Positions 49,450 to 61,330 of a stretch of 64,000 nt of DNA are shown one piece after another; position 1 is the stretch's first letter, and every line of letters starts with the position of its first letter. The position numbers were made by a program, and so were the translations under genes. Source of the stretch: Sitta carolinensis (lineage: Eukaryota > Chordata > Aves > Passeriformes > Sittidae); assembly GCA_032173965.1 (NCBI GenBank), contig CM063290.1, positions 12,797,501 through 12,861,500 of the forward strand, read 5' to 3'. Below the pieces are notes generated by a model. The model made no database searches. It was not told the DNA's origin and saw only the letters and a list, made by a program, of their open reading frames with translations.

Positions 49450-49464
49450 ATTGCCATCTAGTGT
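49450..49464 (-). promoter_or_regulatory. CTCF-like core motif (minus strand)
   Basis: The plus strand reads ATTGCCATCTAGTGT, about 12 of 15 matches to AGCGCCATCTAGTGG, the reverse-complement form of the CTCF core. It lies 1.6 kb from the plus-oriented candidate at 47830, so the two would point towards each other. By-eye match only. Confidence 0.3.
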
Positions 49465-50014
49465 TCCCATACCTTTATGGCATCAAATACAGTCACATTA
49501 TGGGAACTTGCAGCTTCCATCCACTTTTCATTTTGCTCAAGCAACACTGATAGGATGCTTATATTTATTTGAAATAGAAAAATTCATTTAAACTGAACAT
49601 AATTTCATTTTTTTCAATGAGCGAGAGACTCTTGGTGAAACAATAATTTCAGACAGATATAAGCAATTCATATAAGTATATCCTAATTCAAGATAGTGTG
49701 GGCAAGGATGTTCATCTATATGAACAACTTACATGTGTGAGAACTTTATCTGGAAATATATTATGGAAAATATATGTAAGAAGTACTAATGCTTATCAAA
49801 GTAAATATTCCATGAGTGAATTCTTTTAAGAGTTCCCAGGAGGTCTCTGCCATTAAATCAACTTTGAGAAGTCCAGTGGGACTAAGTGGTGAATTTTTTG
49901 GTGTATAGGAAAGAACTGTAAATGAGTTAATGAAGGACTTTTTCAGTCCCCAGTTTCAGGAAGTATGCTTATGCATAAGCATATATGCTTTAATTACGGT
50001 GTTATTGTAAGATG

Positions 50015-50078
50015 CTATTTATATCTCAGTAGCACTTAGCAGTCCCAGTGAAGACTTGAGCTCTGGAGCACAGGGTGT
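50015..50078 (+). mobile_element. Ancient amniote interspersed repeat relic
   Basis: CAGTAGCACTTAGCAGTCCC followed by AGTGAAGACTTGAG follows a repeat common in turtles and crocodilians whose consensus reads roughly CAGTAGCACCTAGCAGCCCC then AGTCAGGACTGGGG. About three quarters of 34 positions agree. I do not recall its formal name. Diverged and truncated; from memory only. Confidence 0.4.
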
Positions 50079-51240
50079 GAAGTAGGAGTCAGGAGGCCGA
50101 GGGTGCTGCTAATGAATCTCAGTTGTTGTTTGAGCTGTCACCACTTGCTTCTCGAGCAGGAGAGGGAAGAACGTGAACATTGTTTCCTGTTACTGATGTA
50201 GACTGGGGTAGAAAGCAATGCAGTGGTTTTTTTCTATGACAAAAGAAGCTTTTGTTGAGGAACCCAAACTAAATTCGTGCATCCAAGTCTCAAACCAAAT
50301 GCAAAAGTTACTGCAGACCCTTCTTAGTTTTAATTACTGTGTCAGACCCAAACTATCATGCAAATTTCAGTACTGCCTCAAAGATGTTTCAGTGAGTTGC
50401 ATGTCCACTGACAAATTGAATTTGGGGAGTCCTGTGTATAGCATTATGTCTAAAATTATTTACAGTTCTTGAAGTCTTTATCTTTAAAGTCTGCCCTCTG
50501 GTATAGTCTCCATATGGCTCAATTCGCAGCTCTACCTGAACAGCTGTTAATGAGACCTGTGGTAGTACTAGATGTATATATGGCAACATTTATGCTAAAA
50601 ATGGCCATAGGGGAGATAACTTCTTGGCTACATTAAAGGTCTTATGTGCCTCTCTTTTTCTTGTAAATCTGTTTATCATTTCTGCCTAGGTTTTTATTGT
50701 CCTTGATTATAGAACTAAATTTTTCAGAAGAGCTTGGTTGGTATGTAGATAATAAAATTAGAACTTATTTTGTTGGAAATCCTGAGGGTTTTTTAAGGAA
50801 TATTGTTTTCTACCACATGGTAGAAAGTCTACTGCCAGTCTGTCTGTGATGGCCATTTCTTATACTTTTGTACCTTCTCTTTTCCTTTGTTTTCCTCATC
50901 TTTAATTTTTGTTTTTTATCCTCTGCAAGATTCAGTTTCTCCTTGTAGACTGGTATCCATCCTAGTAGGAGTACCCCTAAGAGTTAGCTCTGCTTTTGTG
51001 ATATTTTTGGCCATAGTTTGTTGATTTTCAGACTGTCAGTTCCTATAGATAAGAAAGGCTTATAGCACAGTTTGAAGAAGCAGCTCTTCCTGCTCTGAAG
51101 CTCAGTGCGCTGTCCAGCTGCTTGTTTAAATTGTGTCTGTGTGTCTGTTTACAGCTCTCATTGATAAATTTTCCCATCACAGATCCAGTGGAGTGCCAGA
51201 CAGAAAAATGAGACCTGCACAGTATATCTGTAAGTGTTCT
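50079..51240. other. Non-coding stretch
   Basis: No gene or repeat recognised. Short frames only (largest about 84 codons), without splice support. Confidence 0.5.
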
Positions 51241-51600
51241 TTGCCTTGTGAAGGAAGCCTGGAGGTATGAACACAAGGGCACCTGGGGCTTGCAGCCTGC
51301 AAATGGGCTATGCTTGCACAGTGTGGATGCCAGCAGCTGGAGGCACAGCACAGTTTCCCTGAAGCAAGCAGTGGACATGGGAAGGTGGCAGATACATCAG
51401 CTTCAGCCCCCAGCTTCCCTGGCCTGATCAGCTTAGGTTCAGTGTTATCATCACCCATCCTTCCTTCTGAGCCCTTCACCACCATGGCCATAGGCTGTTT
51501 TCAGCTTTGTTCATTCTTTCCCTCAAGCCTTGTGCCAGCCCTCTCCAGCAAGAACTGGTCTGTGATGATGTCAGTGTGAGAAAATAGCATGTATTCGTAG
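51241..51600. other. GC-richer patch with overlapping chance frames
   Basis: A moderately GC-rich 350-base block with open frames on both strands (about 89-111 codons). They are Cys- and Ser-rich, mutually overlapping and without domain. Best read as non-coding. Confidence 0.4.
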
Positions 51601-54293
51601 TTTCTGACAGCATTATGACCTGCCAAAGGAGCCTGTTTATGTGACCCTAACAATAGGACCTGGACTGGCAGTCATCCTACAAAATTCTAAAATCCTTGTC
51701 CTGTGCTGAAAGTTACGCTTTGACTTTTCTGAGGCCAATAATCATCCCTCAGTAACACTGAGGGGTGTTCACCCAGAGCAGGATTACATGCATTGTTTGG
51801 GAAGGAAAAAGGCTCTTGTCTAATTTTGACGCATCATAGCAACTTCTTTGGGTTCTTTTTTTCTATAAGCCATAGGCATATAGTAAAAATAAGTCCCCTT
51901 TTTGCCACATCTAATGAAATAAGCACATTTCTTGGGCTTTGTGGTATGGGTTGGTGAAACTATAGTCTTAAAAATGACAAGCTCTTAATGCATCTTCATT
52001 AATGGAAGGCTTGACTCTATAGTCTTCCTGCAAAAAGAAACACCAGTTGCTCCCTTACAAATAATTGACATGGATTTCCAATACCTCTTTTGAGGTAGGC
52101 CATAAGCTAAACTGAGGCAGAAACAAAGTGCCTTGTTCCATCTCTTCCAAATTCCTACTCAAGCACGTCCTGCTCAGACATCCTGCTCAAGTGCTTTAGC
52201 ATTCCCTGTGCAACTCTTCTTGATATCCTAGTTTCTGAATTTCCATAGCTGTGATAATGTTGAAATATTTCTAAGAGTATGGTAGGTACTGGGCTCTGTC
52301 AACATTCTCAGCCTCTAGCAGAGATAAACTTGCAAAACCTGCAAGTGATTTGGGCTGAACAGATCCTTAAGGATAGTTGAGGAACGTTCAGGTTGATGGT
52401 GTGTTGTCAATAATAAAAGCAGCTACAAAAAAATTATCCTGCTCTTTGTCAATTTACAGCAATTTCTATAGCTGCGAACCTCAGCTTTGTTCATACTGCA
52501 ACCAATGGAAAAAAACCCTGAACACCAAAACCCACAGCAAAACCACAGTGAAAAATGCACCAGTACTGTAAAGGGCTATATTTTTGTCAACAATAAGAAG
52601 CATTAGTTTTTGTTTGTAGATTTTTTTCCCTCTCAAGAGTTTATTCTGCAGGGCTCAGCAGTTTCTCAGGCTGTTGATTTCAGAAAGAGTTAAGGGCGCT
52701 TATGGTTCCCCAAAGTTAATAGAATAGTTAACAGAATAAATTAATTTGCAGGCAAATGTATACCTGTCTACTAAGCATCGTATACCTATTTACATGGCAT
52801 GAAACACTCTGGTTTGAGTTACTTTCTTATTTTTTTGTAAGATCAGGTGTGCAGACATATAAATATTTCTCTAAGAAATAGGCTTTTTAAAAATAATAAA
52901 AAAATGTAACTAGATATTTAGCCCATCATTCCTAGATAGTTGCAACTTCTCAAGTGAAAAATAAACTGCCCATTTTGTGTACATTTGCCTGCACATATTT
53001 TGTTAAGATGGGGAAAAAATTCCTTCATGTATACACCAGTGTCTTCTGTTTTCCTGCAGCAAGTACTTTCTTTGATTGATGTACTTGGAAGCGATCCTTA
53101 TCCTCATTCATTTTAATTGAGAGTAATGAATTTAGAGCTTTTATATGAACAGATTGGCTTCATTCCATTTCTAACTTTCCTCACCTTTGCTAGGAACACA
53201 GCCTGCTCAGGGCTGCATTGGAAGAGGTTCAGAACTTAGTGCAGCATTCCTGGAGAGGACAGTATCCCATGAGGAGTAGCCATCTGTTTATAGACAGGCT
53301 GATATTTCCTAACAGCTATGATTTTTGTAGGCAGGTTCTTCCTCCCTGCCACTACCACTGAGGAATTGCTAATCAGGAAATAAGCTTCTTCTCTTCTCTG
53401 ATTTGCACATGATAGAGCACAGTGTCCACAACGCTGGTTTGAGTTGCTTTGCATTCAGTGTGCAAATGGCATTTGGGGACAACTTTAGAATAGAAGAAAA
53501 ACTTGTCTTTCTGGTGGTTATGTCCGACAAGGTGGATGCTCTTGGCATGAAAGAGAACTGCTAGACTGCGGTTGCTTACAAATGTGGAAATAGTGACATT
53601 TTCTAAGGTTAGAAATATTTTCATTTCATATTTCCTTATATTCACTCAAACTTCTTATTTGCAAGTGCCTTAGAAATAAGGGCTGTATTTTTCCTGCTCC
53701 TTTTCAATTTTGAAGGTTACTCTAAAAATGAACACCAAACCCCCAGGTGTTTATTTTTCTCAGTTATATGGAAACTTTTCACTTTGGTGTACACCTGCTA
53801 TGGGAGAAGTCCCACTGCCATTTTATATTTGCAAGCCATGTGGTGTTTTGCACGCTGATGATGTATTTGCCTTGTACCTATGGAGAATGTGAGGCAGCAT
53901 AGGGATAAACTGGCAAGCCCTGGCAGTACTGTGCTTGCAAGGAGCTGCCAAGCTGTTCCTGACTTAGTGGTCATCAACAAGAGAATCGCTCCTTTTTGGC
54001 ACACTTCACCAAGTGTGAAGTAATCAGTAAAGTTACTGGCATCAGTCAAAGCAATTGGTGTGGCTGTGCAGATTTATTCCAAATGAATTGTTTCTGAAAT
54101 GTGCAAAAATAAGGCTCTTGTAGTAGTCCCCTCTGCTTTAAAAATTGTTTTCATCTTAACTCATTGTCTGGAAAGAGTGGGATGGGGATAATGTTGGTTG
54201 CAGTGACCGTTGCAGTGCCATGGACTTGCAGGAGACATACTGTGGTATGGAGAGTGCCTTCAGGGAAAATGCCTCTGCTTCTTCCTGTTTCAG
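51601..54293. other. AT-rich non-coding stretch
   Basis: Apart from the MIR-like fragment near 52.1 kb, no gene or repeat recognised. The C/A-rich segment at about 52500-52550 (AAAACCC, CAAAACC) is low-complexity. Confidence 0.45.
52109..52140 (-). mobile_element. MIR-like SINE relic (short fragment)
   Basis: The plus strand reads AAACTGAGGCAGAAACAAAG then TGCCTTGTTCC. It follows the reverse complement of MIR (AAACTGAGGCACAGAGAG then TTAAGTGACTTGCCC) with one short gap. It is the same MIR region as the fragment at 17826 and in the same orientation. Short, so uncertain. Confidence 0.4.
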
Positions 54294-54362
54294 CAAGGGT
54301 CTTGGTTGATTGTGGAAGGTTTTTGTGTTTGTCCTTTAGAGAAATGCAATGACTGTGCACAG
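54294..54362 (+). other. Weak candidate Cys-rich exon
   Basis: A near-ideal acceptor (CTGCTTCTTCCTGTTTCAG) ends at 54293, and a donor CACAG|GTATTT follows 69 bases later. The segment is open in phase 0 at both ends and reads QGSWLIVEGFCVCPLE then KCNDCAQ, with four Cys in 13 residues. A symmetric, Cys-rich exon suggests an extracellular domain, but the spacing fits no module I recognise, the donor is only moderate, and no neighbour exon was found. Confidence 0.15.
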
Positions 54363-55260
54363 GTATTTGGGAATGGTTTCCTGTGTGCCCCTACACTGCA
54401 CCTCTAGCAGAGATCTGGGCTACGTGCCAGACATCCCTCCAGCATGCTGAGACAAACTGGGATCCAGCCTTCCCTCCTGGAGCTGGATTAGCACTGCCAT
54501 GCTATCAGTTCTAATGAATTGTTTTGTCAGTAAAGGTACCAGGAATGACTCAGAGAATATAGAAGAAGCAGGTCTTCTGAGTAGGAAGGTATTTTTATGG
54601 TCTTGCTTTTCTGATCATAGCAGCACCTAAATGCTGGTTGAAGTTCAGCAGCTGTGATAAGGCTGAATTGTTTATTCAGCCTCAGAAACAGCATTGTCAG
54701 ACCGTTTATAATTATTCTGTAAAACCCTGGACAGTTCTTTGAGTCCTCATCAATACTCCTACTATTATTACCATTATTAACTCACATGTGGTTTCCTCAT
54801 ACATGGGACCACTCACACAGAAAGGTTGCTGGCATTACTTCTTTAAATTCCTAGATTGCATGAAAAGCAGCAGAGAGTTTGCTTCCATCCTGCAGTATGT
54901 TCTGCACACTGCTGGTTTTCATACTTACATTCACAGTTAACTGTAGGGCTGATTGTCTCCTTTGCCTCTGTGGGGGAAGGGAGATGTTTTGTCGCTGAGG
55001 CACAATACCTCCCCCGCTTGCTCTTGGGTTCCTGCCGCTTAAGCACACACCCCACGTTCCTGGCTCTGCCTTAAGGTGCAATCCATCTCCAAATTAGTAG
55101 GAAAAAAATCCCTGAAGTTGAGGGAAGGACAATCAAGCCCCTTGGAAATTAGTTAAACACTTAGAGGGGTGTATTTAAAAGCAAACTTTCTGCAATCAAC
55201 AAAGTACAGCTTTCATCATGTGTTCCTGGTCAGAGACTTCCTTTCCTCTTGATGGCCATT

Positions 55261-55264
<4 letters not shown>
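54363..55264. other. Non-coding stretch
   Basis: Overlapping frames on both strands at about 54843-55081 have no domain. No repeat recognised. Confidence 0.45.

Positions 55265-55300
<36 letters not shown>
55265..55300. repeat. T36 homopolymer
   Basis: Uninterrupted run of about 36 T, bounded by TTTAGC and CCTGGG. It may be the reversed tail of a retroposed copy, but no body or target-site duplication is evident. Confidence 0.9.
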
Positions 55301-57345
55301 CCTGGGCGAGCTATCTCACATGAATTTCCCTCCCGTTAGTCTGTGCTTCAGCTGTGCTTTGATTTTGTTTACCCTGTCAAAGCTTACTGGCTTTTGTACA
55401 TAGCTGCCATTCAGCTATTTCAGGTTTTGCAAATGCATATATGCAATGTTACATGCAATGTACAAATACATTCTTCAAAGAAGATGTCAAAACAAGTTTC
55501 AGCTCGTTTTCAGCAGTATCTAATTATAGATACATAATTAATGAGTCTGACATTTATCTTTCTTAACACAAAAGACCATACTTACAAATAAAAGCCTTTC
55601 CTACAGTACATGTAATAGCTAGAGCATTAGTTGAAGAGAAATAAGAATTTAGAGCATGGTATATTCTGAGGAAATAGAAGTATTTCTTAGCAAATAAAAT
55701 ATAGGCTGTTACTGTGGTTGCTTACAACTGTTAATCCTTGATACTATAGAAGGAATTTCTGATACCCAGTTACTAAAAATAAATGGTAAATCTCCTGTCA
55801 AAAGGATTAAAATTTCATTATTGTAAAGGCATTTCATTATTGTAATGCTTTCACAGCAAGCATCTAGGTACTGTGTCTGCAACTCCTTTAGTTGAAAGAG
55901 GTAGTATTTTCTTTCTTATTTACTCAGTGCATTTGACATCAGGTGTAGACAGTGTCAGTCTTTTTGTTGGTATTGAAGAGTATCTGTTTATACGTTCCTT
56001 TATAACATTTCACATACTCGAAGCAACATATTAATCTAGTTATTAATAAGGGTAATGGTAGAGGGCAAAGTCCTTCAAATATCTTTATTATTCATTTGCA
56101 TGAAAGAATGGCCATATTGTGTGCCATTATGCTACACCTGCTTCAAGAGATGAGTACTATTTCTCGTATTTCTTACAGTGTAAAGCAGTTTCATTTGGGA
56201 CAGTAGGATTCTCCAAAGTCTTTCAAGTATATTTCTGGATATGATTTTGACTTTCTTCCATGGGAAATTAATCACAAGTAAACCACAGTCAGCCTTTTGT
56301 CTTATAGCAGTACCTGGTCTCTGATGAGAAAAATAGAGATATTTTGTGATTTATAAAAAGGATGATTCAGTATGTTTGTAGAGCCAAATTGTTTTCTGTA
56401 TATGTTTCTTTTCTTAAATACAAGGTGGTATACATAAAGTGCCAGTAACAGGACATCTGTGGTTTTATTCTATGAAGAGGAAAAGGAATAAAGAACTGAG
56501 TAGTATTTCTGTGGCTTAAGCTTTGAAACTGATACTTCAGTGAAGTGGATGGGAGCTGGGGAAAGAAGTGAGTTCATATTTTTCTCTGCTGCAGTCTAGG
56601 CAAGGCCACTTTCCCTAATTGAAATGGTCTTAACTTATGAGGCAATGGATATATCTTAATGCTTTTGCTTACAGAAATCAAATTGTTTGTCCTTATTCCT
56701 TAGTACTACTTGAGTGAGTCATAGGAAAAGCAACTGGTGAACATTATTTGTCCTTCTGCACTGACAATGTGAAAGTTCAACGTTCTCTATCCCTTACTTG
56801 GTAAATTTAAATTAGGTTTTTAAATTGCTCTTCACCTCCAAACATACAGTATAATAAGGGTATTATCATTCTGCATGTTGGAATGGTAATATGTGTTTTG
56901 GTTAGATTTAGAGACTTTGGTTATATAAATTTGTGACTCATACTTGCAAGCTATCTGTAGTTTGTAGTAATGGACATTTAAATCCAGCTATTTATAAAAT
57001 AATCCTCTTGAGGAATTCCTCCTGTGAAAGTGGAGGGAAGAATGATTCAGCATCCAGAAGAAAATACCTGTTCTGCACAGCACAGCATGTATGATGACAG
57101 TGTTTACATGAGATACCACTTGCTGAAGTGATACAGAAACTTACTCAGCCAGATTTTTGTCCTCAGTGTGTGTTTGCATGTTCCAGGTATTTGGTCCTGA
57201 AGCTGTTTAAACATGCAGATTGGACTGTTACATTGCAATGGTATGAAAAGTCCTGAGTATGCCTGAGGGCCCATTTGGGAACATTTTGGGAGCATGTCCT
57301 TGCCCTGAAGAGCTGGCCATCTGAGCAGTTATAACAGGCAACAGG
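55301..57345. other. AT-rich non-coding stretch
   Basis: No gene or transposon recognised. Holds the small duplication at 55812-55845. Confidence 0.5.
55812..55845. repeat. Direct duplication, 15-base unit at 19-base period
   Basis: ATTTCATTATTGTAA occurs twice, identical, separated by AGGC. Consistent with a small recent slippage or staggered-break duplication. Confidence 0.8.

Positions 57346-57394
<49 letters not shown>
57346..57394. repeat. A49 homopolymer
   Basis: Uninterrupted run of about 49 A, preceded by GGCAACAGG and followed by GCAAAATTGAACC. A poly(A) tail of a plus-strand retrocopy is one explanation, but the upstream 200 bases are not a recognisable transcript and no target-site duplication brackets it. 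Confidence 0.9.
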
Positions 57395-57395
<1 letters not shown>

Positions 57396-60066
57396 CAAAA
57401 TTGAACCAACTTTCTTGACTCTAAGCATGGATTGGCATAGTAACATACCTTCCCTGAACTATTGTTTAAGAAGGGTCTAGACTCTCTCTCTTCACCTTGG
57501 CTTCCCATCTGTAGCTCAGATTTTAGTGTCCTGTTTCTTCAGCTGCTCCTAAAACTAAGCCCAAAAAATGTGGCATGAAGGAGTATACATATGGCAGTCT
57601 GGAAGGGCTCTGGAAAAGGAAACCAAACAAAAATCTTCAGCTTGGACTTCAATCTCTGACTGACTGTGTGTCATCAGGAAAATAACAGGCACAAATTCTA
57701 TTCCACTCACCCTCATCTGTGCATGTTGCTCCAAGTTTGGTTTCAAGGTTTTTGTTCTCCCTCTGTTATCTCTTCATACGACAATACATCAAGTTTTCAT
57801 TTTAAGAGTTCTAAAGGAACAAATCTATCCATTTACTTTAAGCTGTAGGAATTACGGTTTGGTTTGTTTAGGTTTGTTTGTAAGTGCAGATTTCCAGCTT
57901 TTTTTACAAGATGGTATTTAAGGTTTAACTTAGTTCTTATCTATCATTCCTTTCAGTTGTAGGTGGCTTCCTCTTTCTTTTTGTTTCTGGATGAAGCCTT
58001 AGTTAAATGCCTATTTAAGAACTGATGAGCAATTTAAAGGATTTAGGGGAACATTCTATGCTATTATATGCAAATACATGCCATGCATGGCTCCCTGTGT
58101 TATTAACCTGGCAGTCATTTCGTGCATGACTCCCCATCTTATTAAGCTAGCAGTATGGAATATTTGATTTCCTAAACTGCTATGAACTACCTAGTGTGCT
58201 AACACAGGAATATAACTTTTAAATTTCTATGGAATATCTATCTTTGGAACAGATTCAGGAATACAGCAACATTATTTTGACAGCTGTGCTCAGTTTCTAA
58301 AGTCTATCTTAGTAAGCTTCACAAACAGGTGGAGAAGTACCTGTGATTTGAATAAGCCATACAATGACTGAAAATGAAAGCCATCAGATTAATTAGGGCC
58401 CTTCAGAATTCTGCAGGCATTGCAAGCCCAGGTCTGTGGTGTACACTTAAGTGTTCAGTGTGCAGAGCTTGTGGGAGTTACCTACAGGTGCATGTAGTTC
58501 TCAATCTAAAACTCAACTCCAACATTTCGGAAACTCTGTATATCCAAACTCTTCCTACATCCTGGGCTTTTGTTTCCATAGCAGCATTCAATGGCCATGG
58601 GATTTACTGGGGACGGTGGGGGAAGGAATGTTGTTGACTTGGTTTAATGCCAAATGGAGTAGGAATTATATAGGCAGGATGTTGGATTCTTCCTTTAGTG
58701 TCCATTTCAGCTGGCATTCAATGTCATCCAGATAATTGCAAGCCACTCTGCCATCATTCAGCCAGCTGCATAAAACAAAACAAAGAGAAATTTAGGATTA
58801 AAAGGAAGGAATAGCAATTTAAAAGGCTTTTAAATGTTGTTTTCTCTCCTTCTCAATCAGTAATACTTAAAAGCCTTTAATTTACCCCACCCCTTATGCC
58901 CCTTCAGCGACATACACACACTCACATTTGTATGACTTAGAGTGTGGCTGGCTTGATGATAATATGTGAGCACCAAGCTGCCCAAGAAAATGCCACAAGC
59001 AAGAAATGAGGTCAGATAATGACATCCAAAACCAGAGCAGAGGGAATCATTCAGCATCCTCTGGTAGTTTGATTGCAGCTAAGAGTGTGAATCAGCTCCA
59101 CTTTTATGCCTCCTTTATGTTGAAAGTTCTCTTAGTACTTTGTGTGTGTGCTTTGGATTTGGAGCAGGCATCTGAATCACAAATGCAGCATAATGCCATA
59201 CATACAGTATGGGTCATCAGAGGCTTATTTACCTAGAAGGATGGTGATTTCAGAGGGCTGTGGAAGTCTCCCTTGAAATGTGCCTGTGCTCTGCAGTGCT
59301 TTTAGCATTGGCACAGGCTGTGAATATGCATTCGAGGGGGAGCTGTGTGCGAAGTGAGCCTGTCACATGTGGAGGAAGGAGGGTATGGAAGCACTGCTAG
59401 GACTGGCTGGGGAAGCATGTGCACACAGCTGCCTTGTGCAGGGGGAGCTGCACAGTGTGTGTGCTGATGACTTGGCTTAGCAGAACATACACAAAATATA
59501 GGCTTGGTAGCGGGTCCTATTCAGCACCTTGAGGACCCTGCTCAGCAGAGACCATGAGATCCTGGGAAACCAGCTCTGGATAGGCTGAGATGAGGAAGAC
59601 TTGGCAAAACATGCTTGGTGTGGCCAAGAAGCAAAAGGCAGATTGAAAAGCGGGCCAACTCCCTCCCATTTGAACTTTGGAGAAAAAAAAAATCTCAAAT
59701 TTTGATAGGAGATTGGATAAGTGTCCTGTGTGATGCAGGTCTGTCAAATGACAGTTAGTAGTCCTAAATGTAATAAATCTGTATGCATTTTAGAATAAGA
59801 TCATTATATCTTAATAAATTTTTGAAAGATACATCTGCTTATCTCCTGTCCTTCATTACACTCATTAATTTTTCTTTCTGCATTAATTTTCTTTCCTGTT
59901 TTTATAGATGCCTGCCAGCCTTCTCACCCACCCTCCTTTCCTCTTGAGAACAAAACTGATTTCTCATTTGCTTTAAAGGTTCAATGTATTTTTTTCTTTC
60001 TGTTTGCTATGGTGGCAGGTTATCTCTTCTTACAAGAACTTTTCATCAAAGCTGGACTCTACTTAC
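57395..60066. other. Non-coding stretch
   Basis: No gene supported. A GC-richer segment at about 59320-59460 shows no domain. Frames at 58374-58735 lack splice support. An ATAG acceptor-like site at 59909 opens a frame but has no usable donor. Confidence 0.45.
58084..58159. repeat. Imperfect tandem duplication, 39-base period
   Basis: TGCATGGCTCCCTGTGTTAT at 58084 is repeated as TGCATGACTCCCCATCTTAT at 58123. About 26 of 33 aligned positions agree through GCAGT. An old local duplication. Confidence 0.7.
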
Positions 60067-60214
60067 CTTGCTGATCTCTTCTACTCTCTTTTATTTTCAT
60101 TTCAATAATTAGGTCTCTGGTTTGTAAATGCTTTTCACTTCTCTCTTTGTGCAACAGAGAGTCCCTCATTTTTTCCTGTTGTCAGCTGATCCTAGCCATG
60201 AGATGAAATAACCT
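60067..60214 (-). other. Candidate first coding exon (minus strand)
   Basis: On the minus strand a good acceptor (CCCACTTCTCTTGCAG) and a near-ideal donor (CAAG|GTAAGTAG) bracket 148 purine-rich bases. All three frames are closed near the 5' end, but an ATG at 60169 in acceptable context (A at -3) opens 34 codons plus one base to the donor: MRDSLLHKERSEKHLQ, then TRDLIIEMKIKESRRDQQ, a strongly charged, coiled-coil-like stretch. If real it would be 5' leader plus first coding exon, ending in phase 1. The protein is not recognised. Purine-rich sequence encodes Lys, Glu and Arg by default, so chance is a serious alternative. Confidence 0.22.
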
Positions 60215-61080
60215 CTGCAAGAGAAGTGGGCAGTCAGACTATGAGAGATTTTTAGTTAACTCTTTGAGATCAAGATAAGCCTCTTAATTCACTGGAAGAG
60301 AGGTTGTCTAAGTGTTTTGGAATCAATCTGTTCATAAGGAAGAAAATGAATGTGCTGAGTAAAACAGGGCTGCTTCTTAGTCTTTGTTGGTCAGGTCTAC
60401 ACCCAGATATTGATTATTCAAGAAACCCCACACTGACTGTGTAAACTAGGAAAAAAATTATCCAATTTACTTCTACACACAGGTAAGTCAAGTCCTGCCA
60501 ATGTCGGTAATTACAAGGCAAATTCAATCATAATAAATGTATTATGTTAATTTATCCAAGCAAATAAAATGATACAAAACTGTCACTGCAAGTAGAATAC
60601 CTGTGTAAAGAATACAGTCAACTGTCTCAGTTGATAGCCTGATTTTTATTTTTTTCCTGTGGATAACTGAGGTGAAGAGCAAACTGCCCAAAGGTGAATA
60701 CTATCCGTGACTAGAGGTACTACTTACACTAGGAAAATAAGGACACAGTGTATATGAAGTGCTTGTGGGTGAGCAGAACATAGAAGAAGCAATGAGAACC
60801 TAAGTGTGGAAAGCCTTAAAGCATTATAAATGCTTCTAGCCTGGATCATATCCCAAACAACTGCAGTTTTACAGAAATGTCTTATTATTTTTTTTCCCTC
60901 TTTCTGTGTGAATCACTTACCCACACTTACTGGCTACTGTGTTAACTAAGCATGACACAGAGCAGGTTCAGTCAGAAACTTCTAATAGTGGGGCTGCTAA
61001 TTCATCCGAGTAGTCCATGCAAATAGTCCAATTTGACAAATTTCTTTCTGGAAACATGTAAAGTTTCAGCCTGGTTTCCT
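60215..61080. other. AT-rich non-coding stretch
   Basis: No gene recognised. A perfect plus-strand donor (ACACAG|GTAAGT) lies at 60482/60483, but every frame of the segment back to its nearest acceptor is closed. Consensus minus-strand donors occur near 60917 and 60728 without matching open exons. Confidence 0.45.
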
Positions 61081-61330
61081 GCTGGCTCACCCACGCAGCT
61101 CCTGGAAGCATGCCAGTACAAAGTGAGATGCACAGGATGTGGAGGTTGTTTGGCTGTTCTGCCAGGTGGGCTACCCTGGGTCTGGGGCTCCCGGATTTCC
61201 AGGCTGCTGCCTGCGAGCCAGGGCAGGTGGGCAGCCAAAGGTGTGAGACAGCCCACCAGGCAGCCTGGAATGGAGCTGCAGTCACCTCCTCTTTTGGAGA
61301 GTATTTCTGAATTGATGAGCAGAATAAATT
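61081..61330. other. GC-richer patch with overlapping chance frames
   Basis: About 200 GC-rich bases carry open frames on both strands (about 108 and 121 codons). They overlap completely and show no domain. Best read as non-coding. Confidence 0.4.

Noticed and set aside
55301..55325. CCTGGGCGAG after a T-run as the start of a reversed Alu
   Set aside because: In a reversed Alu the T-run would be followed by GAGACGGAGT-type sequence. The similarity is accidental and the window shows no other primate element.
59910..59989. Open segment after the acceptor-like CTGTTTTTATAG, starting ATGCCTGCCAGCC
   Set aside because: The following GT lies in GTTCAATG, not a usable donor; the ATG frame also hits a stop.
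60300..60482. Exon ending at the perfect donor ACACAG|GTAAGT
   Set aside because: All three frames back to the nearest acceptor (near 60392) contain stops and there is no sign of a transcript.
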